From positions 1 through 64,000 of the forward strand of contig PDZV01000003.1 of NCBI GenBank assembly GCA_002753135.1: a stretch of 64,000 nt of DNA, written 5' to 3'. A program made the position numbers and the translations under genes. Under the pieces are notes generated by a model. It worked only from the letters and a program-made list of their open reading frames with translations. It made no database searches and was not told where the DNA came from. The stretch comes from Magnetococcales bacterium WMHbinv6. Lineage in GTDB: Bacteria; Pseudomonadota; Magnetococcia; Magnetococcales; Magnetaquicoccaceae. Positions 35,281 through 44,632 of the stretch are shown here, piece by piece. The first letter of the stretch is position 1; each line of letters opens with the position of its first letter.

Positions 35281-36576
35281 CTAACCAATCGCTTGCGTCA
35301 GGTGCATCCTATCCGACAAGATCAATTTTTCATCGCCTGCCTTGCTTCCCATTTCGAACGGCAGTACCCACAAGCTCATGTTGGGGTTGAACGAAAACGG
35401 TGCCAGTGGTGCCGTGAAGGTTGCACTTTTTGGATAGATGAGAACCAGTTCTTTTTCCACCTGATCCTCCAGAATATACTTGTGTCCGTAAGCAAAAATT
35501 TGATAAAAATCACTTTGCGAGATGTTGTATTTTTTGCCGCACGCTTGCTCAGCAAATCGCTTCCATTTTATATCCAGGATCACACATCGCCCTCCATACT
35601 CCATCAGCAAATCCGGGCGCAGATTGAAAAATCCCTTGCCGTTGTGCTGGCATAAATAGGATTCGTGCGATTGCGAGGTAATCTGCACCGTCTTCGGTAT
35701 GTCTCGCCGCAAAGTCGCTTCCACAAAACGCTCAAACAGCTTTTCCATCGGGAAGAGCATGCTCATTCCATGCCACTGCCCTTGCAGCGCAACCGGAAGA
35801 TGACGACCCAACACAAGCTGGCACCAAGGCAAAATAGGCGCATAGTGTGCCATAAGCTGGCCGTGACGCCAGGCATTGAAATCGAGGCTAAACTCACGCG
35901 AGGCCGGAATCTCGGCCAACACTTGGAGCAACTCGTGGGAAAGTCGCCAGTTTGCGGCCTCCCGGGTCGACTTGGCGACTAGCAAGAGTGCAGATTTTAT
36001 CAAGCGGTTTTCGGGAAAATCGAGTGAAAGTGTATCATAGCGCGTATGAAAATAGTGACAACGATCAGGTGGTTGACGCAATTGCCGCACGACGTCGAGT
36101 TGCCCGCGCAGGTGGTGTTGTTCCTCTGCAATGCGCAAATAATCAAATTTTACACCGCACCTGATGAGGTGCTTGAGCGCATGGAGGAATTGGTGCCTGA
36201 CCCATTCGGACAGTGGCATTTGAAACAAGGCGATGTCGGCCACGCCCACTTGGCGTGCCTTCAGATCAAGTGCCGCCTGGATCATGCGTGCGAGCAGTTC
36301 ACGTGAGACTTCCTTTGATGAATCGGCATCATGATGCTTGGGTAGAATTTCCAGCGTCGTCCCGCACGGAGTTTCCAGGATCCCAACAAAATTATCCAGT
36401 CGTAGCCACTGTGTGTTCTCCACCTGCAGTAGTTCAGCACCACTGGCACGGAACTGGCTCGCCAAACGGCACAGCCAATCGAATGCGCTTTTGGAGACCG
36501 TTGCACAGTCCAAGCTTGGTTCAACTTGGCAGGTCGTGAGCTTTGCGTACTCGCGAACAACAACCGTTTCCGTCAA
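35281..36576 (-). CDS. mcrC: McrC, nuclease subunit of McrBC-type modification-dependent restriction
   Basis: 431 residues from TTG 36576. That start overlaps the mcrB stop (TTGA) with AAGGA six bases upstream; a TTG at 36609 would overlap mcrB by 37 bp. The N-terminal part contacts McrB and stimulates its GTPase; the C-terminal PD-(D/E)XK nuclease is seen as FNLRPDLLMEYG and CVILDIKWK, with Asp, Asp and Lys in place. E. coli McrC is 348 residues; this one has the larger N-terminal half common in McrBC relatives (YFHTRYDTLSLDFPENRLIK). It cuts DNA when McrB translocates from a modified site. Confidence 0.9.
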   Translation of the reverse strand: MTETVVVREYAKLTTCQVEPSLDCATVSKSAFDWLCRLASQFRASGAELLQVENTQWLRLDNFVGILETPCGTTLEILPKHHDADSSKEVSRELLARMIQAALDLKARQVGVADIALFQMPLSEWVRHQFLHALKHLIRCGVKFDYLRIAEEQHHLRGQLDVVRQLRQPPDRCHYFHTRYDTLSLDFPENRLIKSALLLVAKSTREAANWRLSHELLQVLAEIPASREFSLDFNAWRHGQLMAHYAPILPWCQLVLGRHLPVALQGQWHGMSMLFPMEKLFERFVEATLRRDIPKTVQITSQSHESYLCQHNGKGFFNLRPDLLMEYGGRCVILDIKWKRFAEQACGKKYNISQSDFYQIFAYGHKYILEDQVEKELVLIYPKSATFTAPLAPFSFNPNMSLWVLPFEMGSKAGDEKLILSDRMHLTQAIG

Positions 36577-37949
36577 TTTTTTTCCTTGATCGCGGTCATC
36601 ACGTGCCAACCGAGTTGGCGCGTATTGTAGTTATTTCCTTTCGAGTTCAAGCAGCTTACGCGCAGTTTCTCGGCTAATCGGCGCAGTACCGGATAAGCCA
36701 CCAGCTTCACACCATCCTTAAAGACAGTGATGGTAGTATCGGCGTCGCGATCGATCCGATAACCGTCGTACTCCACAGATTCTAGCGCACCAAAGCTTGG
36801 TCGGTCAGCATAATCAACCGCTCCTGCCGCACTCAAGCTTGGCCGCGTAGACGGAACTGCTGTGTGATCGATCACACCCAGGTAGGCATCCACCCGTTCA
36901 AATGCATCGGAGTTAATTTCCCATATCTTGGCCTGCACCTTGCCTTCGAAATCATCACCGAACAGCTCCGACATGTTGGCGCTGTCTGGCAGCACGAATC
37001 GGTTAACAAGCAGCTTGCGGTGGTCATTGAGAACCCAGCTGATGCGCTCCCAATCATCAAAGAAATACTCTTTGAAAAGCGGCATGATCTGTTCCTGGAA
37101 GATGAGTGCCAGGCGTTCGATGGTAGGATCTTCCCTTAAAGGCAAGAAATAAGCATGCCCAAGACAGCGCTCACGGTCCAACAGCGCTTCGATCCGCAAA
37201 TTCATGATGGTGAGCAGTTGCTCAATGTCGATGCCGCCGACGTTAACACCGGCAAGCAGTTCAGGCCTAGGTGGCATCTCCTTGAACACGAAACGCCGTC
37301 GCAGTGCAATGTCTAAGTTGGCCAGAGAACGATCGGAGGTGTTCATAGTCCCGATCAAGTACAAGTTGTTGGGAATGCAAAAGGTTTTTTTTGAATAAGG
37401 CAGTACGACCGACAGAGCCTCGCTATTGCCAGCACGCTTGTTCGGTTCAATCAAGGTAATGAGTTCCCCGAAAATGCGCGAGATATTGCCGCGGTTGATT
37501 TCGTCAATGATCAAGACGCGGGCCTGCGGGCCCTGCTGTGCCTGTAGGTCGCTTTCGGGCACTTGGTCTACGACAACCCTCGTAGTCGCGTCCTCGCAGA
37601 TAACCTTGAATATGCCCGGCATAGGAAAAAACTTTAGCTGGCCGGTGTTTTCGTCGGGCTCGGCTCGCAATCCCTCCACGAAGTCTTCGTAACTGAAACT
37701 TTGGTGGAAGGTCACGAAGCGGACATGCCCAGATGCTTCCAATTCGCTGAATCGCGCCCGCAATTGCGCTCGGTTGGCCCGGTGTTCGATGAGAAAGCCT
37801 GGGTCCAAAATGGCAAGAGCTTCATCAATCGTATGGTGGGTCTTGCCGGTTCCCGGTGGACCATACAAAATCTGATTTAAAGGTTGGTGCTGAGCATCTT
37901 CATCCGTCGTGTTATCATAAACATAATTTTGACCACTGTCCATAATCAA
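36573..37949 (-). CDS. mcrB: McrB-type AAA+ GTPase with rearranged domains
   Basis: 458 residues. AAA+ motifs: Walker A ILYGPPGTGKTHHTI (about 27-41), Walker B VLIIDEINRGNISRIFGEL, and the McrB signature GTMNTSDRSLANLDIALRRR. In E. coli McrB, about 160 residues of DNA-binding domain precede the P-loop; here only 26 do. Instead there are about 100 extra residues at the C-terminus: a linker (STRPSLSAAGAVDYADRP) and a compact last part (about 393-458) with YDGYRIDRDADTTITVFK and NYNTRQLGWHVMTAI. That part may be the target-recognition domain. It is first in an operon with mcrC, coupled by overlapping stop/start. Confidence 0.88.
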   Translation of the reverse strand: MIMDSGQNYVYDNTTDEDAQHQPLNQILYGPPGTGKTHHTIDEALAILDPGFLIEHRANRAQLRARFSELEASGHVRFVTFHQSFSYEDFVEGLRAEPDENTGQLKFFPMPGIFKVICEDATTRVVVDQVPESDLQAQQGPQARVLIIDEINRGNISRIFGELITLIEPNKRAGNSEALSVVLPYSKKTFCIPNNLYLIGTMNTSDRSLANLDIALRRRFVFKEMPPRPELLAGVNVGGIDIEQLLTIMNLRIEALLDRERCLGHAYFLPLREDPTIERLALIFQEQIMPLFKEYFFDDWERISWVLNDHRKLLVNRFVLPDSANMSELFGDDFEGKVQAKIWEINSDAFERVDAYLGVIDHTAVPSTRPSLSAAGAVDYADRPSFGALESVEYDGYRIDRDADTTITVFKDGVKLVAYPVLRRLAEKLRVSCLNSKGNNYNTRQLGWHVMTAIKEKN

Positions 37950-38009
37950 GCCCTGCTATAAAGAGACATCAAAAGGCGAATATTCGTTGCTTGAAGTGAT
38001 ACTCATAGT

Positions 38010-38222
38010 GAACATTATGCCCTTCGGGAAAAGGTACTGCAACAGCAAAACCGTGGGGCTCTGCCCCACCCCCCGCTGGGGACCGTACCGGTCCCAAGCC
38101 CCCTGCAATCACCATGACTTCCCATCTTCTTTTTCTCCTTTATAATCGCCGACCATGGAGGTCATTCGCAAAAACCATTTCACGCTCAAACAAATCTTCC
38201 GCGACAACTGGGGTCGGTTCCT
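38010..38222 (+). mobile_element. Left end of an IS91-like element, copy 2
   Basis: Direct-orientation copy of the 33912-34069 sequence, but with the extra ~55 bp (38090-38145) that copy 1 lacks. It begins 60 bp upstream of the mcrB start codon. It holds the conserved leader and the transposase start ATG at 38155. Homology between the copies ends at about 38222; the transposase frame goes on to 38388 here. Together the two copies bracket Rpn and McrBC. Confidence 0.7.
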
Positions 38223-38388
38223 TGAAGTTTACCCGACGCCGGTTACATGGTTTGTGGCTTACAACGTCTGGAAAATCCTTAATTGCCGAGAGCCCGATAG
38301 TCTCGGATACGCCACCTACGCTTGCCCGGATCAACTGCCAAACCCTCTGCCGCACGTCGAAGCAAAGCTCCAAGCTGCCTACCCATGA
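38155..38388 (+). pseudogene. Truncated IS91-family transposase, N-terminal zinc-binding part
   Basis: 77 residues starting EVIRKNHFTLKQIFRDNWG. The piece NVWKILNCREPDSLGYATYA resembles the N-terminal zinc-binding region of IS91-family transposases, where a Cys-containing segment and LGY-TY-CP normally lead into the first zinc finger. Here only the first Cys of that finger is reached (ACPDQ) before the frame goes off into unrelated residues (LPNPLPHVEAKLQ) and stops. The HUH catalytic region is absent, so the copy is dead. The likely original element encoded a ~350-400-residue protein. Confidence 0.6.
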
Positions 38389-38604
38389 CAATGCAACCAC
38401 AAGCCAGACACTACAAAGACTATCACTAATATTTTTATGCGCTATTTCAAACACTTAAAAAAACTAAAATAATCTGTATCGACGAAACGCTGGCTTTCAA
38501 CGGAAAATTTTCCAGATTTCATCTATAGGCAAATTCGATCAACTCATAAATTCCCGTGTGCATTTTATTATCTTTCCGAGACATTAAAAAGTCGGTGACC
38601 CGGC
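38389..38604. other. AT-rich gene-free stretch after the IS remnant
   Basis: Noticeably more A+T than its surroundings. The only structure seen is the perfect 12-bp palindrome GGAAAATTTTCC (38502-38513). No gene, terminator or clear target-site duplication was found. It probably marks the right border of the inserted region. Confidence 0.35.
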
Positions 38605-38868
38605 TTAAACCACCCGGGAAAATCCGCCCCCCTTCGGCGTGGCCGGCGGCTCCTCTGACCTGCGTTCTCGTATGGATTCGCTTTTGCTTTTGAGTTGGAA
38701 GCGCAAACAGGGCTCACCGGAGGATTGCAACACCTGCATCCACGGCCACTGTCTGCTTTTGAAGCCCATCGCCCGGCAACCCCGGGGAAACTCTGCATCC
38801 CAGGTGATCTGAAAATGGGCACAGTTTCGGCAATCAATACCGCTTTTACCTTCCTCTTCTTGACTCAC
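38605..38868 (-). CDS. Conserved small Cys-rich protein of unknown function
   Basis: 87 residues from GTG 38868 (TTG 38895 is the other option). Four Cys follow a pattern I recognise from small conserved bacterial proteins without known function: CRNCAHFQITWD, GCRAMGFKS and SGEPCLRFQ. Such spacing (C-x2-C, then two single Cys) suggests a metal or cluster site. The last ~25 residues are Arg/Glu/Ser-rich. It lies 96 bp downstream of hom on the same strand. Some relatives have been labelled uracil-DNA glycosylase in databases, which the sequence does not support. Confidence 0.6.
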   Translation of the reverse strand: MSQEEEGKSGIDCRNCAHFQITWDAEFPRGCRAMGFKSRQWPWMQVLQSSGEPCLRFQLKSKSESIRERRSEEPPATPKGGGFSRVV

Positions 38869-38964
38869 CCTGTCATCACCCGTTCGCAACGACAACTGCT
38901 GATTGATGGCAACCGGTTGTTGCTGTGCCTGACCTGCGCCGATCAGAAAGGGGCACCGCGCTGT

Positions 38965-40275
38965 TTACACCACGTTGGGTTCAATACGGATAAAACGCGG
39001 TGTTTCCTGTACCGCATCCAGTTGTTCCATTTCCGCCAGCGCCAGTCGAATCTGCCGTTCGCTGGTGGCATGGGTAACCATGATCAAAGGAACAGCAGCC
39101 ACAGCCGAGCGCCCTTTTTGATGAATGGCATCGATAGAAATCTGCTGACGTGCCAACACCTGGGTAACCTCCGCCAACACCCCCGGTCGGTCAGCAACAG
39201 CCAGACGTAAATAATATTCGCCACGCCAATCATCGGTCTGTCGTAGCGGAAATTGCTGCAACGCCTCTGGCAGCATGGAAAAGGGTGCCACCCGTCCGCC
39301 ACATCCTGCCCGACTGCTGCGGGCAAGATCGATCAAATCCGCCACTACCGAACTGGCCGTAGGCCGCTCTCCGGCTCCCCGGCCATGATACATGGTGGTG
39401 CCAGCCGCATGACCACGCACAAAAACCGCGTTATAGACCCCCTCTACCGAGGCCACCATGCTGCCGACCGGGACCATGGTCGGCTGCACCCGCAACTCAA
39501 CCCGCCCCTCATCCTGTTTGGCAATACCCAGCAGTTTGATCCGATAGCCCATCTCGGTGGCCCATTGAATATCGATATCCGACACATGCCGAATACCTTC
39601 AATATGAATCTGCTGAAAATCGGGATAACTGCCAAAGGAAATAGCCGCGAGAATGGCCAACTTGTGGGCGGCATCGATTCCATCCACATCAAAAGAGGGA
39701 TCCGCTTCGGCAAACCCTTTCGCCTGGGCATCGCGCAGCACCTCGGCAAACGGACTGCCCTGTTCGCGCATTTCGGTCAAAATATAGTTGCAGGTGCCGT
39801 TCAAGATGCCATACAACTGGTCAATCCGGTTTGCCGCCAAACTTTCGCGCAGCACTTTGATAATCGGAATCGCTCCGGCAACGGCAGCCTCGAACAACAA
39901 CTCCCGCTGCCGGGCAGCAGCCAGGGGAAACAGTTCATGGCCATACAGGGCCAGCAACGCCTTATTGGCGGTCACCACATGCTTGCCGGATTGCAGAGCG
40001 GTCATCAACAGAGAGCGGGCAGGTTCCAAACCACCGATCAGTTCGACCACCACATCGATATCGTCGGCGGACACTACCCGTTGCAGATCATCCGTCAACT
40101 CCACCTCACCCAGAGGCAAGCCACGGTCACGCGCGGGCGTTCGGGTCGCAATGCGCACCAAACGCAAAACGACGCCGGTGCGTTGCCGCAGCAACTCCCC
40201 CTGGGTAAGCAGCAGTTCCACGACACCGCGACCAACAACCCCAAACCCCAACACCCCGATGCGTAACTCTTGCAT
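38965..40275 (-). CDS. hom: Homoserine dehydrogenase
   Basis: 436 residues, the length of the stand-alone ACT-containing form. It reduces aspartate-4-semialdehyde to homoserine, the branch point to Thr and Met. NAD(P)-binding GVLGFGVVGRGVVELL at the N-terminus, NGTCNYILTEM and AEADPSFDVDGIDAAHKL in the catalytic domain, and a C-terminal ACT domain (from about 350; ADRPGVLAEVTQVL) for feedback by threonine. It lies 65 bp after the aminotransferase gene, a common pairing in Pseudomonadota. thrC is not in the window. Confidence 0.95.
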   Translation of the reverse strand: MQELRIGVLGFGVVGRGVVELLLTQGELLRQRTGVVLRLVRIATRTPARDRGLPLGEVELTDDLQRVVSADDIDVVVELIGGLEPARSLLMTALQSGKHVVTANKALLALYGHELFPLAAARQRELLFEAAVAGAIPIIKVLRESLAANRIDQLYGILNGTCNYILTEMREQGSPFAEVLRDAQAKGFAEADPSFDVDGIDAAHKLAILAAISFGSYPDFQQIHIEGIRHVSDIDIQWATEMGYRIKLLGIAKQDEGRVELRVQPTMVPVGSMVASVEGVYNAVFVRGHAAGTTMYHGRGAGERPTASSVVADLIDLARSSRAGCGGRVAPFSMLPEALQQFPLRQTDDWRGEYYLRLAVADRPGVLAEVTQVLARQQISIDAIHQKGRSAVAAVPLIMVTHATSERQIRLALAEMEQLDAVQETPRFIRIEPNVV

Positions 40276-40340
40276 GGACCTATACCAAATGGTTAATCAA
40301 TAAGCCAGACGACATCTCTGCCGATTGCCTGCCGCGCCCA

Positions 40341-41531
40341 TCAACTGCGCACATCGCCCCCGGCATGGAGAAATTTTTTGATATTGCGAATAGCCTGCCG
40401 CGTCCGCGCTTCATTTTCGATCATGGCAATGCGCACAAACTCATCGCCGTACTGACCAAAACCAATGCCCGGGCTGACGGCAACCTGCGCCTCCTTGAGC
40501 AGCAATTTGGAAAATTCCAACGATCCCAGCTTGCGATGCTCTTCCGGAATTTGCGCCCAGACAAACATGGAGGCTTTTGGCCGCTCAATATGCCAACCGG
40601 CGCGCTCCAAACCATCCACCAACACATCACGCCGACTTTGATAGAGTTGCCGAATATCCTCCACGCAATCCTGCGGGCCATTCAAAGCCACTGTGGCGGC
40701 AATTTGAATCGGTTGGAACATGCCATAATCCAGATACGATTTGATGCGCGTCAAGGCGCGGACCAGGCGCTTGTTGCCGACGGCAAAACCAACACGCCAC
40801 CCAGGCATGTTATAGGTTTTGGACAGGGTATAAAATTCAATCACACAATCCTTGGCACCTGGCACCTGCAACATGCTGGGGCATTGATAGTCATCAAAAC
40901 AGATTTCCGAATAGGCGATATCTGACAGCACAAAAAGATCATTTTCCTTGGCAAAGGCAACCACCTTCTCGTAGAAAGGCAGATCCACCACCATGGCGGT
41001 CGGATTGGAGGGAAAATTGATCACCAGCACCTTGGGACGCGGCCAACTTTGGGCCATCGCCTGTTTTAACTCTTCAAAAAAATCGGTGGTACGACATAAT
41101 GGGACATGGCGAATATCAGCGCCAGCCAAAACAAAAGCATAACCATGAATCGGATAGGTGGGATTGGGTACCAACACCGAATCGCCGGGAGTGGTAATCG
41201 CCAAAGCCAGATGGGAGTAGCCCTCTTTGGAACCAATGGAGACAATGGCCTCCGAATCCGGATCCAGTTCAACCCCGAAACGGCGCAGATAATAGGCACA
41301 AATGGCCTTGCGCAGTCCATTGATTCCACGCGACACCGAGTAGCGATGATTGCGCCCCTGGCGCACCGCTTCGATCAATTTATCAACAATATGCGCAGGC
41401 GTCGGCTGATCCGGATTGCCCATGCCGAAATCAATAATATCTTCCCCGCGATGCCGGGCCGCATCTTTCAACTCGTTGACCACAGCAAAGACGTAGGGGG
41501 GTAACCGGCTGATTCGATAGAACTCTTCCAT
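40341..41531 (-). CDS. Class I/II PLP aminotransferase, AlaC-like
   Basis: 396 residues. PLP fold-type I aminotransferase; the Schiff-base Lys is in [14 protein letters not shown] and the phosphate-binding and carboxylate Arg regions are present ([19 protein letters not shown]). The N-terminus [13 protein letters not shown] and the gene order aminotransferase-hom match the group annotated as alanine transaminase AlaC (or LL-diaminopimelate aminotransferase-like). It would make alanine from pyruvate with glutamate. The exact amino-acid preference cannot be read from sequence. Confidence 0.85.
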   Translation of the reverse strand: MEEFYRISRLPPYVFAVVNELKDAARHRGEDIIDFGMGNPDQPTPAHIVDKLIEAVRQGRNHRYSVSRGINGLRKAICAYYLRRFGVELDPDSEAIVSIGSKEGYSHLALAITTPGDSVLVPNPTYPIHGYAFVLAGADIRHVPLCRTTDFFEELKQAMAQSWPRPKVLVINFPSNPTAMVVDLPFYEKVVAFAKENDLFVLSDIAYSEICFDDYQCPSMLQVPGAKDCVIEFYTLSKTYNMPGWRVGFAVGNKRLVRALTRIKSYLDYGMFQPIQIAATVALNGPQDCVEDIRQLYQSRRDVLVDGLERAGWHIERPKASMFVWAQIPEEHRKLGSLEFSKLLLKEAQVAVSPGIGFGQYGDEFVRIAMIENEARTRQAIRNIKKFLHAGGDVRS

Positions 41532-41570
41532 TAAACGCTCAGATATCCAGGAAATAAGCCCAAGAAAGGG

Positions 41571-41601
41571 ACCGGGTGGGTCGCCGTTGCGCCCACCCGG
41601 T
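41571..41601 (-). terminator. Hairpin after hppA
   Basis: ACCGGGTGGG (41571-41580) and CCCACCCGGT (41592-41601) form a perfect 10-bp GC-rich stem, 25 bp past the hppA stop on the minus strand. The following bases on that strand are CCCTTTCTT, a weak T-rich tail. Probably limits read-through into alaC. Confidence 0.55.
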
Positions 41602-41626
41602 TACTACGACAACATGCGATCGATGA

Positions 41627-43660
41627 TCAGACGATCAAAGAGACGATCAACAAAGCCACAATGTTGGCAATTTTGATCATCGGGTTGATCGCCGGACCAG
41701 CCGTATCTTTGTAGGGGTCACCCACGGTATCACCGGTCACCGCTGCTTTGTGCGCTTCGGAACCTTTACCGCCAAAGTTACCCATTTCGATATATTTCTT
41801 CGCATTATCCCAGGCACCACCGCCGGTGGTCATGGAGATGGCGACGAAAATACCGGTCACGATGGTACCCATCAACAAACCACCCAACGCTTGCGGACCC
41901 AAAGCCACTCCGACGACCACCGGAGCCAGCACCGGCAACAACGAGGGAACGACCATCTCTTTAATGGCTGCACGGGTCAACATATCCACCGCTTTGGAAT
42001 AGTCCGGTTTGGCCGTACCTTCCATAATGCCGGGAATTTCACGGAATTGCCGACGCACTTCGATCACCACGCTACCGGCTGCGCGACCCACCGCTTCCAT
42101 CCCCATGGCGGCAAACAGATAGGGCAACAAACCACCGATGAACAGACCAATGATCACATAGTGATTGGAAAGATCAAAGGTCACACCCTGTTTGAAGTGG
42201 GCCAATTCATGGGTATAGTCAGCAAACAGCACCAAGGCGGCCAAACCGGCAGAACCAATGGCATAGCCCTTGGTCACCGCTTTGGTGGTATTGCCCACCG
42301 CATCGAGCGGATCGGTAATATCACGGATTTCCGAGGGCAGTTCTGCCATTTCGGCAATACCACCCGCATTATCGGTGATCGGACCATAGGCATCCAACGC
42401 CACGATAATGCCGGTCATCGACAACATGGAGGTTGCCGCCACGGCAATACCATACAATCCCGCCAGGTGATAGGCACCCAGCATGCTCAGGCAGACGGCC
42501 ACCACCGGAGCTGCCGTCGCTTTCATGGAGAGACCCAAACCGGCAATGACGTTGGTGCCGTGTCCGGTCTCGGAGGCTTTGGCCACACCCTGTACCGGGC
42601 TGTATTCGGTTGCCGTGTAATATTCGGTGATGATCACCATGGCAGCCGTCAGAGCCAGACCAATCATGGCCGCGCCATAAAGAGCCATCACGCTGTAGGT
42701 ACCGTTTTTGGCCATCAGCCACTGGGTGATCGGGTAGAACAGCAAGGCAGAAATGACACCGTTGACAATCACACCCCGATACAGCGCCGTCATGATTTTT
42801 TGACCAGGTTCCGCTTTCACCGCATAAACGCCGGCGATGGAACCCAAAATGGAGATACCACCCAACACCAACGGATAGACCAGGGCATTTTGAAAGCCGT
42901 TCATGACCAGCGCGCCCAGCAGCATGCTGGCAATCACAGTCACGGCATAGGTTTCAAAGAGGTCAGCGGCCATACCGGCGCAGTCACCCACATTGTCACC
43001 CACATTGTCGGCGATCACCGCCGGGTTGCGCGGATCATCTTCCGGGATACCGGCTTCCACTTTACCCACCAGGTCGGCACCCACATCGGCACCCTTGGTG
43101 AAGATACCTCCGCCCAGACGGGCAAAGATGGAGATCAACGAACCACCAAAAGCAAAACCGACCAGGGGCTTCAACAGTTGGGGCAGATTGCTGGTATCGC
43201 CTGTTTTCATCAGAATCAGGAAATAGATGGAGACACCCAACAACCCCAGACCAACCACCAACAAGCCGGTGACCGCACCACCACGGAATGCCACCTGCAG
43301 CGCACTGTTCAGACCACCTTTGGCGGCCTCTGCGGTACGCACGTTGGCCTTGACCGAAATGCCCATGCCGATAAAACCAGCAGCACCGGACAACAAGGCT
43401 CCTACGGCAAAACCGACGGCTGTCGGCACACCCAGATAGATGGCCAGCAACAGGAACAACACGCCACCCACATAAGCAATCGTCGTATATTGACGACGCA
43501 TATAGGCCATTGCCCCCTCTTCAATGGCACCAGAAATGGCCTGCATCCGCTCCGAACCCGCAGACAAACTCAAAATCCAGTTTCTTGATACGACCCCGAA
43601 TACGACTGCGCCAACCCCACACAGGATGGCAAGTACCAAACCTCCCATCGACATTTCCAT
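41627..43660 (-). CDS. hppA: Membrane-bound proton-translocating pyrophosphatase, K+-independent type
   Basis: 677 residues with about 16 membrane helices. It couples PPi hydrolysis to H+ export across the inner membrane. The PPi-binding signature is [13 protein letters not shown], followed by [18 protein letters not shown]. In the region that sets potassium dependence the sequence is [11 protein letters not shown]: Lys at the position that is Ala in K+-dependent enzymes, and Thr three residues later, so it should be K+-independent. A H+ rather than Na+ pump is inferred from that class. Start ATG 43660 with AAGGGAG upstream. It forms its own transcript, ending at a hairpin. Confidence 0.94.
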   Translation of the reverse strand: MEMSMGGLVLAILCGVGAVVFGVVSRNWILSLSAGSERMQAISGAIEEGAMAYMRRQYTTIAYVGGVLFLLLAIYLGVPTAVGFAVGALLSGAAGFIGMGISVKANVRTAEAAKGGLNSALQVAFRGGAVTGLLVVGLGLLGVSIYFLILMKTGDTSNLPQLLKPLVGFAFGGSLISIFARLGGGIFTKGADVGADLVGKVEAGIPEDDPRNPAVIADNVGDNVGDCAGMAADLFETYAVTVIASMLLGALVMNGFQNALVYPLVLGGISILGSIAGVYAVKAEPGQKIMTALYRGVIVNGVISALLFYPITQWLMAKNGTYSVMALYGAAMIGLALTAAMVIITEYYTATEYSPVQGVAKASETGHGTNVIAGLGLSMKATAAPVVAVCLSMLGAYHLAGLYGIAVAATSMLSMTGIIVALDAYGPITDNAGGIAEMAELPSEIRDITDPLDAVGNTTKAVTKGYAIGSAGLAALVLFADYTHELAHFKQGVTFDLSNHYVIIGLFIGGLLPYLFAAMGMEAVGRAAGSVVIEVRRQFREIPGIMEGTAKPDYSKAVDMLTRAAIKEMVVPSLLPVLAPVVVGVALGPQALGGLLMGTIVTGIFVAISMTTGGGAWDNAKKYIEMGNFGGKGSEAHKAAVTGDTVGDPYKDTAGPAINPMIKIANIVALLIVSLIV

Positions 43661-43805
43661 AATCCGATTGTTCTCCCTTCAGCCTTAAGAATAATGATTT
43701 CGCCCCGGTACCACATCATGACGTCAAGATCGGCTCAACAGATGATTCCTCTCTTACTCCCCATATGACGCCTGAAACTTCTCCTGTTATTTTGCCGATC
43801 CATAT

Positions 43806-44447
43806 TTATCCAAGAATCGCACACAATGCTGCATAGACCGTATCCATCGGCAACATGCCATCGACGGTACGGAACTTACCTCCATTACGGTAGTGATCGA
43901 TCACCGGTGCTGTCTGCTGATGATACACGGCAAGGCGGTTGCGCACCGTCTCTTCGTTATCATCGGCCCGTGTGGTCAAGTTGCCGCCACACTTGTCACA
44001 GAGGCCTGCCACGACCGGCTTTTTGTGTTCAGCGTGATACCCTTCGCCGCAACCGGCACAGGTGCTGCGACCGGTAATCCGCGAAACCAAAGCCTCCGTA
44101 TCCGCTGCAATATCGATCACATGATCAATCTGCAGGCCCCGTTCCGTCAACATGGCATCCAATGCTACCGCCTGGGCCACCGTGCGCGGAAAACCATCCA
44201 AAATAAATCCCTTGCCGCAATCCGCTTCGCCGATTCGATCGGCAATGATTCCGACAACAATCTCATCGGTCACCAAGCCACCACTTTCCATGGCCGCTTT
44301 CGCTTTTTGTCCGACTTCCGTACCTGCTTTGACAGCAGCCCGCAACATATCCCCCGTCGACAGTTGCGGAATAGCGTAACGCTCTGCAATCCTCCTGGCT
44401 TGAGTGCCCTTGCCTGCACCTGGAGGACCCATCAAAATCAGCTTCAT
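43806..44447 (-). CDS. adk: Adenylate kinase (long, zinc LID form)
   Basis: 213 residues from ATG 44447, chosen for GGGAG eight bases upstream; the frame is open to 44516. Interconverts ATP + AMP and 2 ADP. P-loop GPPGAGKGTQ, AMP-site STGDMLRAAV and GFPRTVAQA. The LID carries four Cys (CAGCGEGYH and LCDKCGG), so it binds zinc rather than using the His/Ser/Asp/Thr network of E. coli. The usual secY or infA neighbours are absent. Confidence 0.96.
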   Translation of the reverse strand: MKLILMGPPGAGKGTQARRIAERYAIPQLSTGDMLRAAVKAGTEVGQKAKAAMESGGLVTDEIVVGIIADRIGEADCGKGFILDGFPRTVAQAVALDAMLTERGLQIDHVIDIAADTEALVSRITGRSTCAGCGEGYHAEHKKPVVAGLCDKCGGNLTTRADDNEETVRNRLAVYHQQTAPVIDHYRNGGKFRTVDGMLPMDTVYAALCAILG

Positions 44448-44632
44448 AACAGCGACTCCCTTGATTTGCTTGGTTTTTTCCCATTTCTGCCCCTGAAGTA
44501 GCCTATGGGCTATCACACAGTAACAAATTTCCCTTTCCCATTCACCGAGAAAAACATCCGAACCTTGAATTTTTTTCTGCCCAGCGCCGACCCATCTGCC
44601 ACTCTCTGGGGCAGGCGACTCCCTGCCGATGA

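Noticed and set aside
33900-38400. Active IS91 transposon or prophage
   Set aside because: Both transposase copies are cut off within the N-terminal region and no HUH domain, integrase or phage gene is present.
41750-43588. 612-codon open frame antisense to hppA
   Set aside because: Very His/Gln/Thr-rich with no motif; it mirrors codon bias of hppA.
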